Shown here: one piece after another, positions 30,736 to 41,010 of the stretch
Numbering within the stretch: the stretch's first letter is position 1
Layout of the letters: every line of letters starts with the position of its first letter
Source of the DNA: Pectinophora gossypiella
Lineage: Eukaryota > Arthropoda > Insecta > Lepidoptera > Gelechiidae
DNA length: 64,000 nt
Reading direction: 5' to 3'
NCBI RefSeq assembly: GCF_024362695.1
Contig: NC_065407.1
Location: 2,480,001-2,544,000, forward strand
Notes under the pieces: generated by a model
Database searches by the model: none
Seen by the model: only the letters and a program-made list of their open reading frames with translations
What the model was told of the DNA's origin: nothing
Program-made: the position numbers and the translations under genes

Positions 30736-30843
30736 TATATTCCAATATTGGTAATTTAGAACGTTTTTCCAGGATTTTGTGCCCGGTTAACGGCAATAGA
30801 CCCGTTCCCTACTTCATGGGATTTAACAAGGAGTGGGTGAGTG

Positions 30844-30985
30844 TATGGTCACGAGTACTATGTATACACTTTGATACCATGTCACATTAACTTTTTTGAC
30901 AAATAAACCGTAAGTTTCATTAAATGTCAAATATGACAGTGCAACAGGGTTCTAAAGTGGATACATGATGTTGCTCATGACTGTA
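30844..30985 (+). mobile_element. MITE-4 copy, longest
   Basis: TATGGTCACGAGTACTATG to TTGCTCATGACTGTA with AATGTCAAATATGACAGTG; about 26 bp longer in the centre than the copy at 10893-11008. Confidence 0.65.
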
Positions 30986-31366
30986 CTCCTGTCGGAAAAG
31001 GCATGATGTAACGCCCATAAACGTTTTTATTTCTCATCCTATAAAGTTGTCTATTTTATCTACTTACTTATGTTTGTGTAGACTCCGTTATATCCACTTG
31101 AACCTTCTCAAAGATAATCTTTCCAGTCATAAAGCGGAGGCAGAGAGACGTAACATTCTTTATTTTGGTTGTGGAATAAGAAAGAATAATGTTTTACGAG
31201 CCAGTTCGTGAAAAACGGACCGGCACGGAAAGGTATACGGATCCTAATGACCAAACTTATCCGTGCCCCTAATGCTTCTTTAAACACTTTCTCACCAACC
31301 ATTACGCAACTCTCCTGATGTTTACGTATTGTTTCTCTCTGGACTAAGGAAATGCTTCATCTAAAA
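30986..31366. other. No feature seen
   Basis: Nothing recognisable. Confidence 0.4.
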
Positions 31367-31978
31367 TATATGTTACTGTAAAAGTTCGAATTACGGTAAA
31401 TCTTAAGATTTAAGTGTAAGTCTTAGGATTTACCGACATGAGTTGGTAAATGTAAGTATTTATGAAAATACGACGATTTTTTCGAGCTTTTACCATTCGA
31501 TTTCAGTGTATGCTAGGTTTTACCGCTGTCAGCTGGTAGATGTTGGTCTTAGGAATAAAACAATCAAATCAAATCAAATCAAATATACTTTATTGCACAG
31601 AACTAAACAATGAACAATGAACAACGTGAACAAAACAAACAATGAACAATGTGTAATTCTGAATTATTTACTTTAATGATCTATTAGACAAAACAGGTAC
31701 ATAGTATTATAAAGGTAGGTATCATATGATAGTAATAAGTACCAAAGGCAAGCTACCCACAAGTACAACTCGATGCGCTGAACACGTTATGACATGTTTT
31801 GTTTTTCAATATTACCGTGCCATTAATGTAAATCCTTAGATTTACCAACGGAATGGTGGTAAAAGTTCGAATCGCAAACCTTTTGGGACATTTAGGTACC
31901 ATTAGGAATTGGTAGATCTCAGGTTTTACTGGAATATCTTAGGATTTACTGCAGTTCGAGCTTTTACAGTAACATATA
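31367..31978. mobile_element. MITE-3, complete, carrying a nested LINE tail
   Basis: Ends TATATGTTACTGTAAAAG and CTTTTACAGTAACATATA are inverted repeats, followed by further symmetry (TTCGAATTACGGTAAATC against GATTTACTGCAGTTCGA). Half copies at 5231-5365 and 11795-12000. A LINE tail sits at 31564-31668; comparison with the 11795 copy shows the unoccupied site. Non-coding. Confidence 0.7.
31564..31668 (-). mobile_element. LINE 3' tail nested in MITE-3
   Basis: CAAATCAAATCAAATATACTT, TATTGCACAGAACT: inverted form of the tail at 48900-48958. AACAAT occurs on both sides and is probably the target duplication. Confidence 0.65.
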
Positions 31979-32015
31979 CAACAAAATTAATAATACAACA
32001 GATACACAGACAGAT

Positions 32016-32161
32016 AGTAGTCATGAGCAATATAATGTACCCACTTTAGGACTCTGTTGCACTAACATATTTGACATGTAGGGAGACTTACAGTTCAATT
32101 TTCAAAAATGTTAATGTGACATGGTATCAAAGTGTATAACATATTAATGCTCGTGACCGTA
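32016..32161 (-). mobile_element. MITE-4 copy, inverted
   Basis: TAGTCATGAGCAATATAAT to TGCTCGTGACCGTA, with CATATTTGACATG and GACATGGTATCAAAGTGTAT shared with 30844-30985. Confidence 0.65.
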
Positions 32162-32179
32162 CAAGACTCGTCAAAACAT

Positions 32180-32497
32180 CATAAATCAGAATCAGAATCA
32201 TTTATTCAACGTAATTATCATGGATAAACTTGTTGAAGGTCAATGTAAAATTTTTGAATTTACGTCATTTCACAAGGTGTTATGGCTGAGGAGAAGAAAT
32301 GACAACAAACTGCAACTGCAACACATCTTTTAAATCAATGATGGTATACATTACAAGTTATTTAATAACTAGAGAAACACATTCAATACCAGGAATTTTT
32401 ATAAGTAATTTAGGTAATCTTTAATCTTATTATATATGCTTCTTTATATAAATTAAGCTTCACACGAGGTTTAAATTTATTTTCTGACAAATTTAAG
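32180..32497 (-). mobile_element. LINE 3' end, CR1-like tail
   Basis: Starts at the tail TCAGAATCAGAATCATTTAT, then ATGGATAAACTTGTTGAAGG and TTATGGCTGAGGAGAAGAAA as at 2605-2862. The terminal ATTCTG repeat on the minus strand fits the CR1 group. Confidence 0.55.
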
Positions 32498-33459
32498 AAA
32501 TTCGTATAGTCAAATCTCATTTTAGTAATATTATTTTTCTACATTTTCCGGAGGAAATCGAAATTTCGGTGCTTAATTAAAAGCCTTCTCAAGATTCATA
32601 AACTTACTCTTACCATGAGTAAAATTAATATGATTTATTAATATGGATCCATAGGGACCTAATGTAATATCTCTTTATAATTTCCTTATTCGTTACTTAA
32701 AGCTGGGCTTAAAGTTAATTTGAAATTGATTTATTAAAATTAGTACTTGCTTGTGCTGTTTATAGTCGCAAGTACGTATACAATGGCATGTTTAAATAAT
32801 ATATTTGGTAGTTCATCAAATAACCTGATTTAAAAAATAAAATAATTTTATTTGTTCCTTGCTAACATATTTCTTTAAGGCACTTTAATGTTTATCCAAA
32901 ACTCATTTTTGCAGATTTAGTGGATTAAATTTTATCTTAGAACAAGGCTGTATGCGAATTTGCCTTTTTCACTAACGTTGTTTAAAAAGTAAGAAAAAAA
33001 ATTTATGTCACCGAGTCATTTATTTAAAATTCATTTTAACTCCGGCTTTTTGGCGGGAAACGGGAACGGGACAGTTGCTTACTTCATTGAATAATCTAAA
33101 TAATTAATACGAAGTGGTGTTTTGTGGTTAATGATCGCGTTAAGTTAGTCGGAAGACATTCGCGAGTGTTATTATATCGGAGTATTCAATAAACAAAGTG
33201 TATCTGCATGTTTTCGCTTCGTGCCAAGAAGCCGCTTCATAACTCGAAAGTTTATGCGGACTTTTAAGTTAATTCGTTTGGGGTTCGAAATAGGAGTCTA
33301 CTCCGAGTCTACTCTGAAGGCTTAGGTTTCATCATCATCACCATTCATCGATCATCAAGAAAAAAATACTTAAGACATGGCTGTATGGGCATAGTTACCT
33401 TTGCCTTACCCTTCGGGGAAAACCAAAACAATAAAAAAAAACTTAAAAGTCCACGCGCG
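32498..33459. other. No feature seen
   Basis: AT-rich, no ORF above 60 aa. A small RTE-like tail (CTTTGCCTTACCCTTCGGGG) lies at about 33398. Confidence 0.4.
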
Positions 33460-33540
33460 TTTTCTCTTACTCCTTAGTGGCTAGCGGACGTAAAATAAAA
33501 GAAAGTCTCGGAGGGGGTGAGGTAAATGTAGCTCGGTGCT
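33460..33540 (-). repeat. Repeat-V fragment, inverted
   Basis: TCTCTTACTCCTTAGTGGCTA and GGAGGGGGTGAGGTAAATG mirror 49800-49880. Confidence 0.5.
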
Positions 33541-33644
33541 TGGTATGAACTGGTGCGGGGCGGAGAGTCATCGTTCTATACGCAGTATTATTCTTTATTT
33601 AAACGCAAACAAAATGTCGCGCCTGTAACTTTCTACTCAGTAAT

Positions 33645-33865
33645 TTTAGAATAGAATAAAATCGAAATAGTTTATTATAAAAAGGCGCCACACATAAAAA
33701 AAGACAAGAACATCATATCAAACATCCACTAAACAATTACAAAAAAGCAAGACGGATGTTTGTCGAAATGATCATAAGGTGGTGGTGGACGTCCTGAGAT
33801 AAAAGGGCCTCACTCAGCACAAGTCGCGGCGTGAACCACGACGCTGGTATTATGTCGACCCTGTT
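33645..33865 (-). mobile_element. LINE 3' end
   Basis: ATAAAATCGAAATAGTTTATT at the left with a GC-richer body (CTCAGCACAAGTCGCGGCG) to the right; orientation like other minus-strand LINE tails. No domain retained. Confidence 0.4.
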
Positions 33866-33992
33866 GGGTGACGCACGAACATTGTGTTCCATAAACATGT
33901 GTTAATGTATGTACACCACATACATTATAATATAATACCAAAGTACTTTAATAGAATTAGAGTGTACATAAACAAATATTATCGCAAAGATG

Positions 33993-34146
33993 TATCATCA
34001 TCATCAGCCGTACGACGCCCACTGTTGGGCATAGGCCTACCCCAAGGATCTCCACGACGATCGGTCCTGCGCTGCCCGCGACCTTCACCAGATCGTCGGT
34101 CTACCTTGTAGCGAGCCTACCCACTGAGCGTCGACCGACGCGTGGT
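33993..34146 (-). pseudogene. LINE RT tail fragment
   Basis: CAGCCGTACGACGCCCACTG, CCCAAGGATCTCCACGACGA, ACCTTCACCAGATCGTCGGT. On the minus strand the last motif reads as a Trp/Asp-Asp-Leu-type tail before a GCAGTGGGC-like 3' end, as at 8488-8612. No catalytic region. Confidence 0.5.
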
Positions 34147-34171
34147 CGCCATTCTAGAAGATGTATACTAT

Positions 34172-34325
34172 ACAGGGTGTTAGTGACGTCGTAACGAAAA
34201 CTTTGAGGGATGATTCATGCCATGATTCTGAGCTGGTATCAAGTGGAATTTTCCGTCGCAAAAGTGTGGAATGGAAAATAACTTAAAAAAACACAAATAA
34301 TTTCATGAATTTTCACCCTGTATAA
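34172..34325 (+). mobile_element. MITE-1 with right arm mostly deleted
   Basis: CAGGGTGTTAGTGACGTCGT, GAGGGATGATTCATGCC, TGGAATTTTCCGTCGC, then centre AACACAAATAATTTCATGAA and directly CACCCTGTATAAT. Confidence 0.7.
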
Positions 34326-34644
34326 TATATTTTCAGGCCGTCCGGGTTATCCCGCTCTCTCAACTCTGTGTGCATCAGGCTTATGTTTCTCTATGTATAT
34401 CTACTACGTTTAATAATAAAATCCAAGCAAACTAAGAATTACAAACAAATTACTTACCAAGTTTCCAACGAAGTCCCAAACGCAGGTAACGAGGTTAACT
34501 CTCTTTAAATTGAACTTCGCATGCAGTTTGTTTAGATTGGATTTCTGGATTAGAAGACAATTTGTTTTGTTTTTCTGAAATTGTTTATTTACTGATAATA
34601 GTTTATTTAAATTCAGCAGGCATAGCACGATGTGTTACGCGAGA
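34326..34644. other. No gene
   Basis: A 72-aa minus ORF (34410-34628) without domain. Confidence 0.35.
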
Positions 34645-34948
34645 TAAACAAGGTATTTGGTACACGCGACTACCAGGATATCCGCTTAACCCCGATACCG
34701 ACCCCGCCAGTGTGGTCGACGTTTTCCCTCATTCAGCGCTTATCGCTATCGACCCACCAGGGTCGATGAATTCCTTCAAATGTTCTTCCTCTCAGACGAC
34801 GCCCTGAGCTGAGGTCCGCGTCCAACTGGGCACCCGCAGGCCTGTTGTCTTAAATTGAGTACCGGGTGAGAGCCGTAGCGCTCCCCATTTGTCCGGCCAA
34901 ATAGTTAATGCAATCTGCGGCAAATCTACAATAAGTCACGTCAAAGAT
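34645..34948 (+). repeat. Tail-T retroelement fragment, long copy
   Basis: GACCCACCAGGGTCGATGAA, CAGACGACGCCCTGAGC, GTACCGGGTGAGAGCC, and the end AATCTACAATAAGTCACGTC. Matches 3255-3620 in order and orientation. Confidence 0.65.
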
Positions 34949-34989
34949 ATCGGAATCCAAAAGAAATATCTTATTATGGAAGTGTCAAG

Positions 34990-35048
34990 AAAAACTCACG
35001 TGGAATTTTCGATCACAGAAGTATAGAATTGAAAATAATAAAAATATA
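34990..35048 (+). mobile_element. MITE-1 left-centre part, displaced
   Basis: CGTGGAATTTTCGATCACAG, AGTATAGAATTGAAAATAAT is the inner left arm of MITE-1. The matching right arm lies at 40155-40263, beyond the Tc1-like element and E1. Confidence 0.7.
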
Positions 35049-35050
35049 TA

Positions 35051-36687
35051 CACTTCTCATCAAAAAAATCGAAACACTTCCGTTTTCATTGTTTCTGTCC
35101 GAATTTAACACAAAAAAGAATTCATACGATGAAAAAAAATACATAAATGTATAGCTGGCAGTTTGGCCATTACAGTAATAAGCGAAAATTCTAAATTCAA
35201 AATTAGAATTTCATTTGTTTATCTTATAAACGAAATGAATCACTGTTTTGAGACAAATGTGTGTTTAGGGTTGGAGTACATTTAGCGTTTAAAATCTAAA
35301 AATTGGCGCCTATCCTTAAACTTTTTGTTTTTTATTTCAATACTGTGACTTTGGGACGTCTGAAAAAAGGTTTTTTTTTCTAAAACGTATGGATACTTCG
35401 CCCACAGAAGCCGCCCAAGTTGTGGCATTGCTGGATTCTGGCCTTAGCCAGCGTGTTGTGGCTGCAAGACTGCATCTAAGCCTGTCATCTGTTCATAGAG
35501 TCTATAAACGTTATTGGGAGACTGGTTTGTTCACGCGCCGTTCAGGATCTGGCAGGAATCGGGTCACTTCTGAGCGAGATGATCGATTTATTGTAACAAC
35601 TTCTTTAAGAAATCGACGCCTTAACGCTTTTCAACTGCAGCAGCGGCTTCGTGTTGTACGAAGGGTGGCTGTAAGTGACTCTACAATTAGAAGAAGGTTG
35701 AAGGATCGTGGACTGGTACCGCATAAGCCAGCAAATGGGCCGAAATTAACTGCAGACCATCGAAGAGCGCGCCTTAACTTTGCACGTGAGCACCTAAATT
35801 GGTCATACCTACAGTGGAGCAAAGTTCTCTTTTCTGATGAGTGTAAAATTATGCTGTATGGTAACGACGGAAGGAACAAGGTCTACAGAAGAGACGGAGA
35901 ACGCTATGCACAATGCTGCATTGAAGAAAAGGTCAGCTATGGTGGCGGTTCGTGGACGGTTTGGGGAGGAATCAGCGCCGACGGTAAGACAGAGCTTGCT
36001 TTCGTGTCTGGGCCACGTCTGCCTGCACTAAACTGTCATCGGTACGTCGAAGAGTGTCTCGAGCCTCATGTGATGCCCTATGCACATTTTATTGGCAACG
36101 GCTTCATATTCATGCACGACAATGCTAGGGCTCACACCGCGGGCGTCGTGCGAGATTATCTTAACGAAGTCGATATCTCTATTATGGAATGGCCAGCAAG
36201 AAGCCCGGACATGAATCCCATTGAACATCTGTGGGATGAATTAAAGAGACGAATTCGAGCAAGAGATCCTGCCCCAGAAACACTTAGCCAGCTGCAAGAT
36301 GCAATCCAAGAGGAATGGGACAATATACCACAGCATGTGATCGTGACTCTCATCCGATCGATGAAGAACCGTATGGAAGCAGTAATTAGAGCTCGGGGAG
36401 GGAATACAAGTTATTAAATAAACGTTTTTTAGCTTTTTTTTTCATTTACGTGTGTTGTTTTATCCATTTCCTTTATACTCCATACGGAATAAAAATGACT
36501 CATTTAACAAAATACGAAACCTATGAAAAATTCATTTAAATTTAGAACATTAACATTAAGATTTGATAAGCTCATATTACTCACTATTAAACGACATTTA
36601 ACATTTATTCCTAAATGTACACATTTTTCTGATAATCCTGACAAAACGTAAACTTGCAAGGTGTTTCGATTTTTTTGATGAGAAGTG
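35051..36687 (+). mobile_element. Tc1-like DNA transposon, 1637 bp, intact
   Basis: 35051-35077 and 36661-36687 are perfect 27-bp inverted repeats beginning CACTTCTCATC and ending CGAAACAC. TA dinucleotides at 35049-35050 and 36688-36689 are the expected target duplication. One intact transposase ORF lies between. Perfect termini and an open ORF suggest recent insertion. It sits exactly at the left border of E1. Confidence 0.95.
35389..36417 (+). CDS. Tc1-like transposase (DD34E)
   Basis: 342 aa, the usual Tc1 length. The N-terminal part (about 1-115) has two helix-turn-helix regions for terminal-repeat binding: EAAQVVALLDSGLSQRVVAA then LSLSSVHRVYKRYW, and RLNAFQLQQRLR then SDSTIRRRLKDRG. 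They are linked by a basic GSGRNR stretch. The catalytic RNase-H-like domain has D in LFSDECK, D in MHDNARAHTA and E in DMNPIEHLWDELKRR. There are 34 residues between the second D and the E, giving DD34E. GGSWTVWGGISADG is the Tc1 Gly-rich segment. It cuts and pastes the element at TA sites. The ATG at 35389 is the first in frame; the first HTH follows directly. No stops, frameshifts or missing catalytic residues, so activity is plausible. Confidence 0.95.
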   Translation: MDTSPTEAAQVVALLDSGLSQRVVAARLHLSLSSVHRVYKRYWETGLFTRRSGSGRNRVTSERDDRFIVTTSLRNRRLNAFQLQQRLRVVRRVAVSDSTIRRRLKDRGLVPHKPANGPKLTADHRRARLNFAREHLNWSYLQWSKVLFSDECKIMLYGNDGRNKVYRRDGERYAQCCIEEKVSYGGGSWTVWGGISADGKTELAFVSGPRLPALNCHRYVEECLEPHVMPYAHFIGNGFIFMHDNARAHTAGVVRDYLNEVDISIMEWPARSPDMNPIEHLWDELKRRIRARDPAPETLSQLQDAIQEEWDNIPQHVIVTLIRSMKNRMEAVIRARGGNTSY

Positions 36688-37292
36688 TATATCGTCACTG
36701 GAAAGGCAAAATTACGTAAGCGCCAAAATAGGTATTTTGGGTTTTTTATATATTCGGAATCAGCGTTTCATTCTGCGTCGATCTGTCTGGGTAGCATTGC
36801 GATACGAGCACTTTTTTGGCGCTTACGTAAATTTGAAAATAGTTGACTTTTTTCAATTCCAGTTTCTTAAACGACAAGATTTTGGTGTTTTTTTCGTGAC
36901 TGGTGTATAAGTAATATTGTGGTCCTATATAATAACTACATATTAACTTTAAGTAAATTTGGCATTCTATAGTTTGAAAAGTATCATTTTATTAGTAATT
37001 TTGGACTACTGAAAATAAAAAATAGACTATGTATAAGTCATTTTTATTTACAGCTTTTAAAATAAGTAAGGCGTATAAGAAAAAAATGTCTTAGCATGTT
37101 TATGCAGTGAATGGCGAATAAGTAATTTTGACTTACAGTATTTAGAATAAGTAAGGCGTGTACGTAAATTTGCCTTCGCATTTTTATGCTGTTATTAAGC
37201 AAGTTTGTGGGCTAGCAGTAAGTTTCCCAGGAAGTTATTTTTTAACAATAGATCTAAAAGTAAAACTATTTTAGAATTGATTTTATAATTTA

Positions 37293-37545
37293 TTAGCGAC
37301 CCGGCTTCGCTCGGATGCAATGCTGAGGAAAAATGAAATTATTTACGACATCACATTAAAATCCTCAAAAATAACAGTATTTCTACACTATTTATTGGAT
37401 GTTATTATACATACCTATAAACTTTCCTCTTGAATCACTCTATCTACTAAAGAAAATTGCATCAAAATCCGTTGCGCAATTTTAAAGATTTAAGGGTACA
37501 TAGGGATATAGGGACAGAAAAAGCGACTTTGTTATACTTTTTAAG
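37293..37545 (-). mobile_element. Helitron copy nested in E1, 5' end degraded
   Basis: Inverted relative of 9108-9363: TTAGCGACCCGGCTTCGCTC, GGATGCAATGCTGAGGAAAA, GGGATATAGGGACAGAAA. On the minus strand the end is hairpin CCGAGCGAAGCCGG then GTCGCTAA, a CTRR terminus before T. The 5' TC end has been lost. Confidence 0.65.
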
Positions 37546-37689
37546 TTCTGTCGTTTGCATATTTAGCGCCAATTTTGAATTGAGAACTCTAAATTCAAAT
37601 TTGTTGGAATTTCGAATATCAAAACAATTGAAAGCATTAGGATTAATGCAATTATTTAGTCACAGCGTTGGTTTGAATCTGTCAGATCA

Positions 37690-38700
37690 TGTCCGAAAAT
37701 GAATCTTACAAAGAAACATTTTCTATAACTTTCGAAGAGGCCTACTGCGACTTCAGTGTTTCAAACAGTTAAAATCTCTATTCCACGATGAAGTGCCATG
37801 TCTGCGAGCCATCGAACGCTGGTATTTAGAATTCGAGCGTGGATATCCGCCTTCACTGAAGATAATATCGTTGCTGTGAGACAACTAATCCTCAAAAATC
37901 GTCATGTGACATACCGAGAATAGAGGCGTTATTAGGCATTTCAGGGACAACCATTTAAACGATATTGAATGAGGCACTTGGTGTGAGAAAACTAGTTTGC
38001 CGTTGCATCCCGCATTTTCTGACGATCATAAGGTAGCCCGCGTCAGATGGTGTAAGAAAACTCTTCAGAGGTTCAACCGAGGAGAGTCAAATCACGTGTA
38101 CGACATCATCAGTGGTGACGAATCTTGGATTTATGCTATTATCCTGATTCCAAACAACAATCCACAGTTTGGGTCTTCCAAAACGAGTCAAAGCCGACTA
38201 AAGTTGTTCGCTCTCGAAGCACTTCAAAGAAGATGGTGGCTACCTTCGTGGAGAAAATCGGTCATGTTGCGACAATTGCACTTGAAGATCGTAGGACGGT
38301 TAATGCAGATTGGTATACCACAATTTGTTTACCACAAGTCATCGCCGAACTTCGAAAATCTAACCCAAAGCGACGCATGATGATGCGCAGGAGTGCAGGA
38401 TGCTGCACCATGACAACGCAAGCTCACACACCGCTCGTCAAACGATTATTTGAAGCAGGAAAACGTAGAAATTCTTGACCATCCTCCATACAGTCCTGAC
38501 CTAAGCTCCAATGATTTCTTTACATTTCCTAAAATTAAAAAAGAAACTCTTCGCGGTCAAAGGTTCCAGTGCGGTGAAGAAGCGGCCAACGCTTTCAAGT
38601 CAGCCATTTTGAACACTTCTACTTTGGAGTGGAATAAATGTTAAATAATACCTGGTTCGAGCGAATGGAAAAGTGTATTAAACTTCGTGGTAAATACTCT
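37690..38700 (+). pseudogene. Broken mariner transposase (DD34D type)
   Basis: Translating across several frames gives mariner landmarks in order: a helix-turn-helix remnant (CLRAIERWYLEFERG), LLGISGTTI, RVRWCKKTLQRF, SGDESWIY (first Asp at about 38116), VWVFQNESKPTK, then HHDNASSHTARQT (second Asp, 38406-38444), and HPPYSPDLSSNDFF (third Asp). At least five frameshifts or stops separate them (for example near 37770, 38130 and 38395). It cannot make a protein. The terminal repeats were not located. Similarity to insect mariners is from recall. Confidence 0.8.
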
Positions 38701-38850
38701 TAAAAACAATAAGGGGAATTATTGAGGAATTAAAAAGACTTGACCCTTCCAGAGACTTGACTCGACTTAGAGCCACGTATGCTTGTCCTAATTCAAACAA
38801 TCTTGAGCCCAAATATACTACTGCATGGTCGACTGTGCTGCCCTGCATAT

Positions 38851-39011
38851 GTTATGTTATGTTAGTGGGCTCTGTTTTCCGCATTTAGACTCTAAGGTGG
38901 CCCATTATGCGTGTAATTGTTGACTACGTAAGCTAACCTATCTCCTTCCAGAAGCTCAGAAGCCTCCTGGGGATTTCACAGGCTTCGCGGAGCGACCCCA
39001 CCCAGCGATCC
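38851..39011 (-). mobile_element. 161-bp retro-insert with 19-bp target duplication
   Basis: ACTGTGCTGCCCTGCATAT occurs exactly at 38832-38850 and 39012-39030. Between them, a sequence ending on the minus strand in a (CATAA)n-like tail (ATAACATAAC). The tail and the long perfect duplication indicate target-primed insertion of a 5'-truncated element. Family not recognised. Confidence 0.7.
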
Positions 39012-40154
39012 ACTGTGCTGCCCTGCATATTATGGACGGTGGATGACAATGACAAAATTAAGGGCAACATCCTTCTTTCAGTCATTTTGTAATATCGTCC
39101 ATCTTGGATTTGATTTTGACATAATGACAGTATTCTGCTAGTGTAGTCCTATCTTTGATACCCATATTGAGGGGGTTGTGGAAAAATATGTAATCCCCCA
39201 TTATGTACCGGCTGCCATCTTAGATTTATAATGTTATTGATTTTATTATATTGTATTGACATCGGAATTAAAGGTGCGTACCAAATTTCAGATCAATCTG
39301 ACAACAGGAAGGTACTTAAATTGCAATATCTAATTTTGATACAAATATACCGTACGGGTTTAGCTAAATAAAACCGTTTAACCCTTTCACGGACAGAGAC
39401 CATGGGTCATTGGTGGTTCATAATAGGTAGTATGGCACCTTGGAATCGGAACGTCCGTATACGTTCTGTCTTTGAAAGTGTTAAAAAGAAACTTTTACAA
39501 ACAGATAACGGGTTGTACGCTATTATTTATATTTTATGAAACTTTATTTCTGGCACTTCAGTATTTTAATAGCCATTTTTATAAATCAATTGAAGTAATA
39601 AGTAGTTTAAAGAGGTATTAAGAATAATTATTTGTCTCTTACGTCTTTTTACCCATGTAAGATATTACAAAAACTTACTTTAAAGAATTTTTGATGAACT
39701 GACATAATCAATCGATCACTTTGTAGGCAATTTTTACATAATGAGAGCAGATGTGTAAAAGTCGTTACAGTAACTTTTACTCCGCTAACATTACAGTATT
39801 ATTATATTTAAAGAAATATTGTCGTTCTCGTATGCATTGTCGTAAGAGCTGTAAGTAATTTTGCTTCCAAATAATATTTTAACCAGATGGCGGTTAAGTA
39901 AATTTGCTTTACTGTAAACTGAAGTCATTTTTACGTAAGCGCCACTATATCCTAAAATAGCAATCCAACAGTTATAATATGTATTGCTGGACATAGAAAA
40001 TTAAAAAACAATGTGACCTTACTTTGACATCATCTAAATTGGATAATTGGGTAAAAAGTTATGATAAAAAAACGAAAAAATGAAACTTTAAACGGCTTTT
40101 TCTCGAAATGGCCTTTTGGCGCTTACGTAATTTTGCCTTTCCAGTGACGATATA

Positions 40155-40263
40155 GTTTTATTGACATGAATCTTGCGACGAAAAATTCCACTTGATGTTA
40201 ACTCAGAATCATGGTCTGAACCATCCCCATTAGTATTCGTTACGATGTCACTAACACCCTGTA
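40155..40263 (+). mobile_element. MITE-1 right arm, displaced by E1
   Basis: GACGAAAAATTCCACTTGATG, CTCAGAATCATGGTCTGAAC, GTTACGATGTCACTAACACC. Completes the MITE-1 copy whose left part is at 34990-35048. Confidence 0.75.
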
Positions 40264-40929
40264 TTAATAACATAGCTTCGTGATTATTTTTCCTGCCTCC
40301 ACGTTCCATCAAATATTTTCGCCATAGTAAAACTTTGCCAATTCAATTACTGTAAAAAAACAAGCCACTGTAAAATAAGCCTTTTGAAATCGGTGGGCAC
40401 GTACTGACATGTTTTATTCCTTTGAATCTTTTTGTATCGGTGGCGATATATCCCCGACGAGCGACGCTTGATTTCATTAACAAGCATGCCCTCTGTTTTT
40501 AAAAACTGTATTTTATTGAAAGCTAGATAGGTCGATACTGCGATGACGTGACCTTTTCTAGGCGCATCATCAAATTCAAATACAAAAATTCATAAATATG
40601 TACTTACGATACGAGTATCTATTTACAAATTGACTTAAAATAAAGTTTAAAACTGTTTTGCCGAATTAAGGTCAGAACGGCAAAACAGTCAGCGGTCGTT
40701 CTGACCCAACATGAGCTTTGCCGTTCTGTTAATTTCACAAAGCACAATAGACATTAGAGTGCATTTGGCCGGCGACTGCCGCGGGCTATGCGAGGTTACC
40801 ACCGCAACGGTCACCGTCTGACCGTCCTGTAGACTCTTTAATTTATGGTATGGTTTTGGAGACCGCCCGGTACCGGACTTGCACCAACGAGCAATGAGTT
40901 AGGTATTCATTTATCTTAAGTGCAATTTT
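40264..40929. other. No gene; overlapping hairpins at 40651-40725
   Basis: AT-rich with one structured patch: ACTGTTTTGCCG and CGGCAAAACAGT form a 12-bp stem with a 14-nt loop. GGTCAGAACG and CGTTCTGACC can form an alternative 10-bp stem that uses part of the first. Confidence 0.5.
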
Positions 40930-41010
40930 CAATAATACACTTGGCTCGACAAATACAGACGGCGATACGGCTCGCCATGATCTAACAGAAAGCTCGATGA
41001 TGCGTGGCAA
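40930..41010 (+). repeat. Short dispersed repeat
   Basis: GCTCGACAAATACAGACGGCG and ATACGGCTCGCCATGATCTA recur at 1-40 and, inverted, near 51911-51960. Non-coding. Confidence 0.5.

Larger units (their letters stand above)
36690..40152. mobile_element. E1: 3463-bp DNA element with perfect 39-bp terminal inverted repeats
   Basis: 36690-36728 and 40114-40152 are exact inverted copies starting TATCGTCACTGGAAAGG and ending AAGCGCCAAAA. TA at 36688-36689 and 40153-40154 may be the target duplication. TTACGTAA followed by GCGCC occurs in both termini and again inward near 36820 and 39935 (four copies, inverted by side). 37030-37200 has two direct copies of a segment with AATAAGTAAGGCGT. No transposase of its own is seen; the coding remnants inside belong to an inserted mariner. 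It split a MITE-1 copy. Superfamily not assigned. Confidence 0.8.

Noticed and set aside
35631..36353. Short ORFs inside the Tc1-like element on other frames
   Set aside because: Shadows of the transposase CDS.
37997..38644. Three separate small genes
   Set aside because: They are frameshifted pieces of one mariner transposase.
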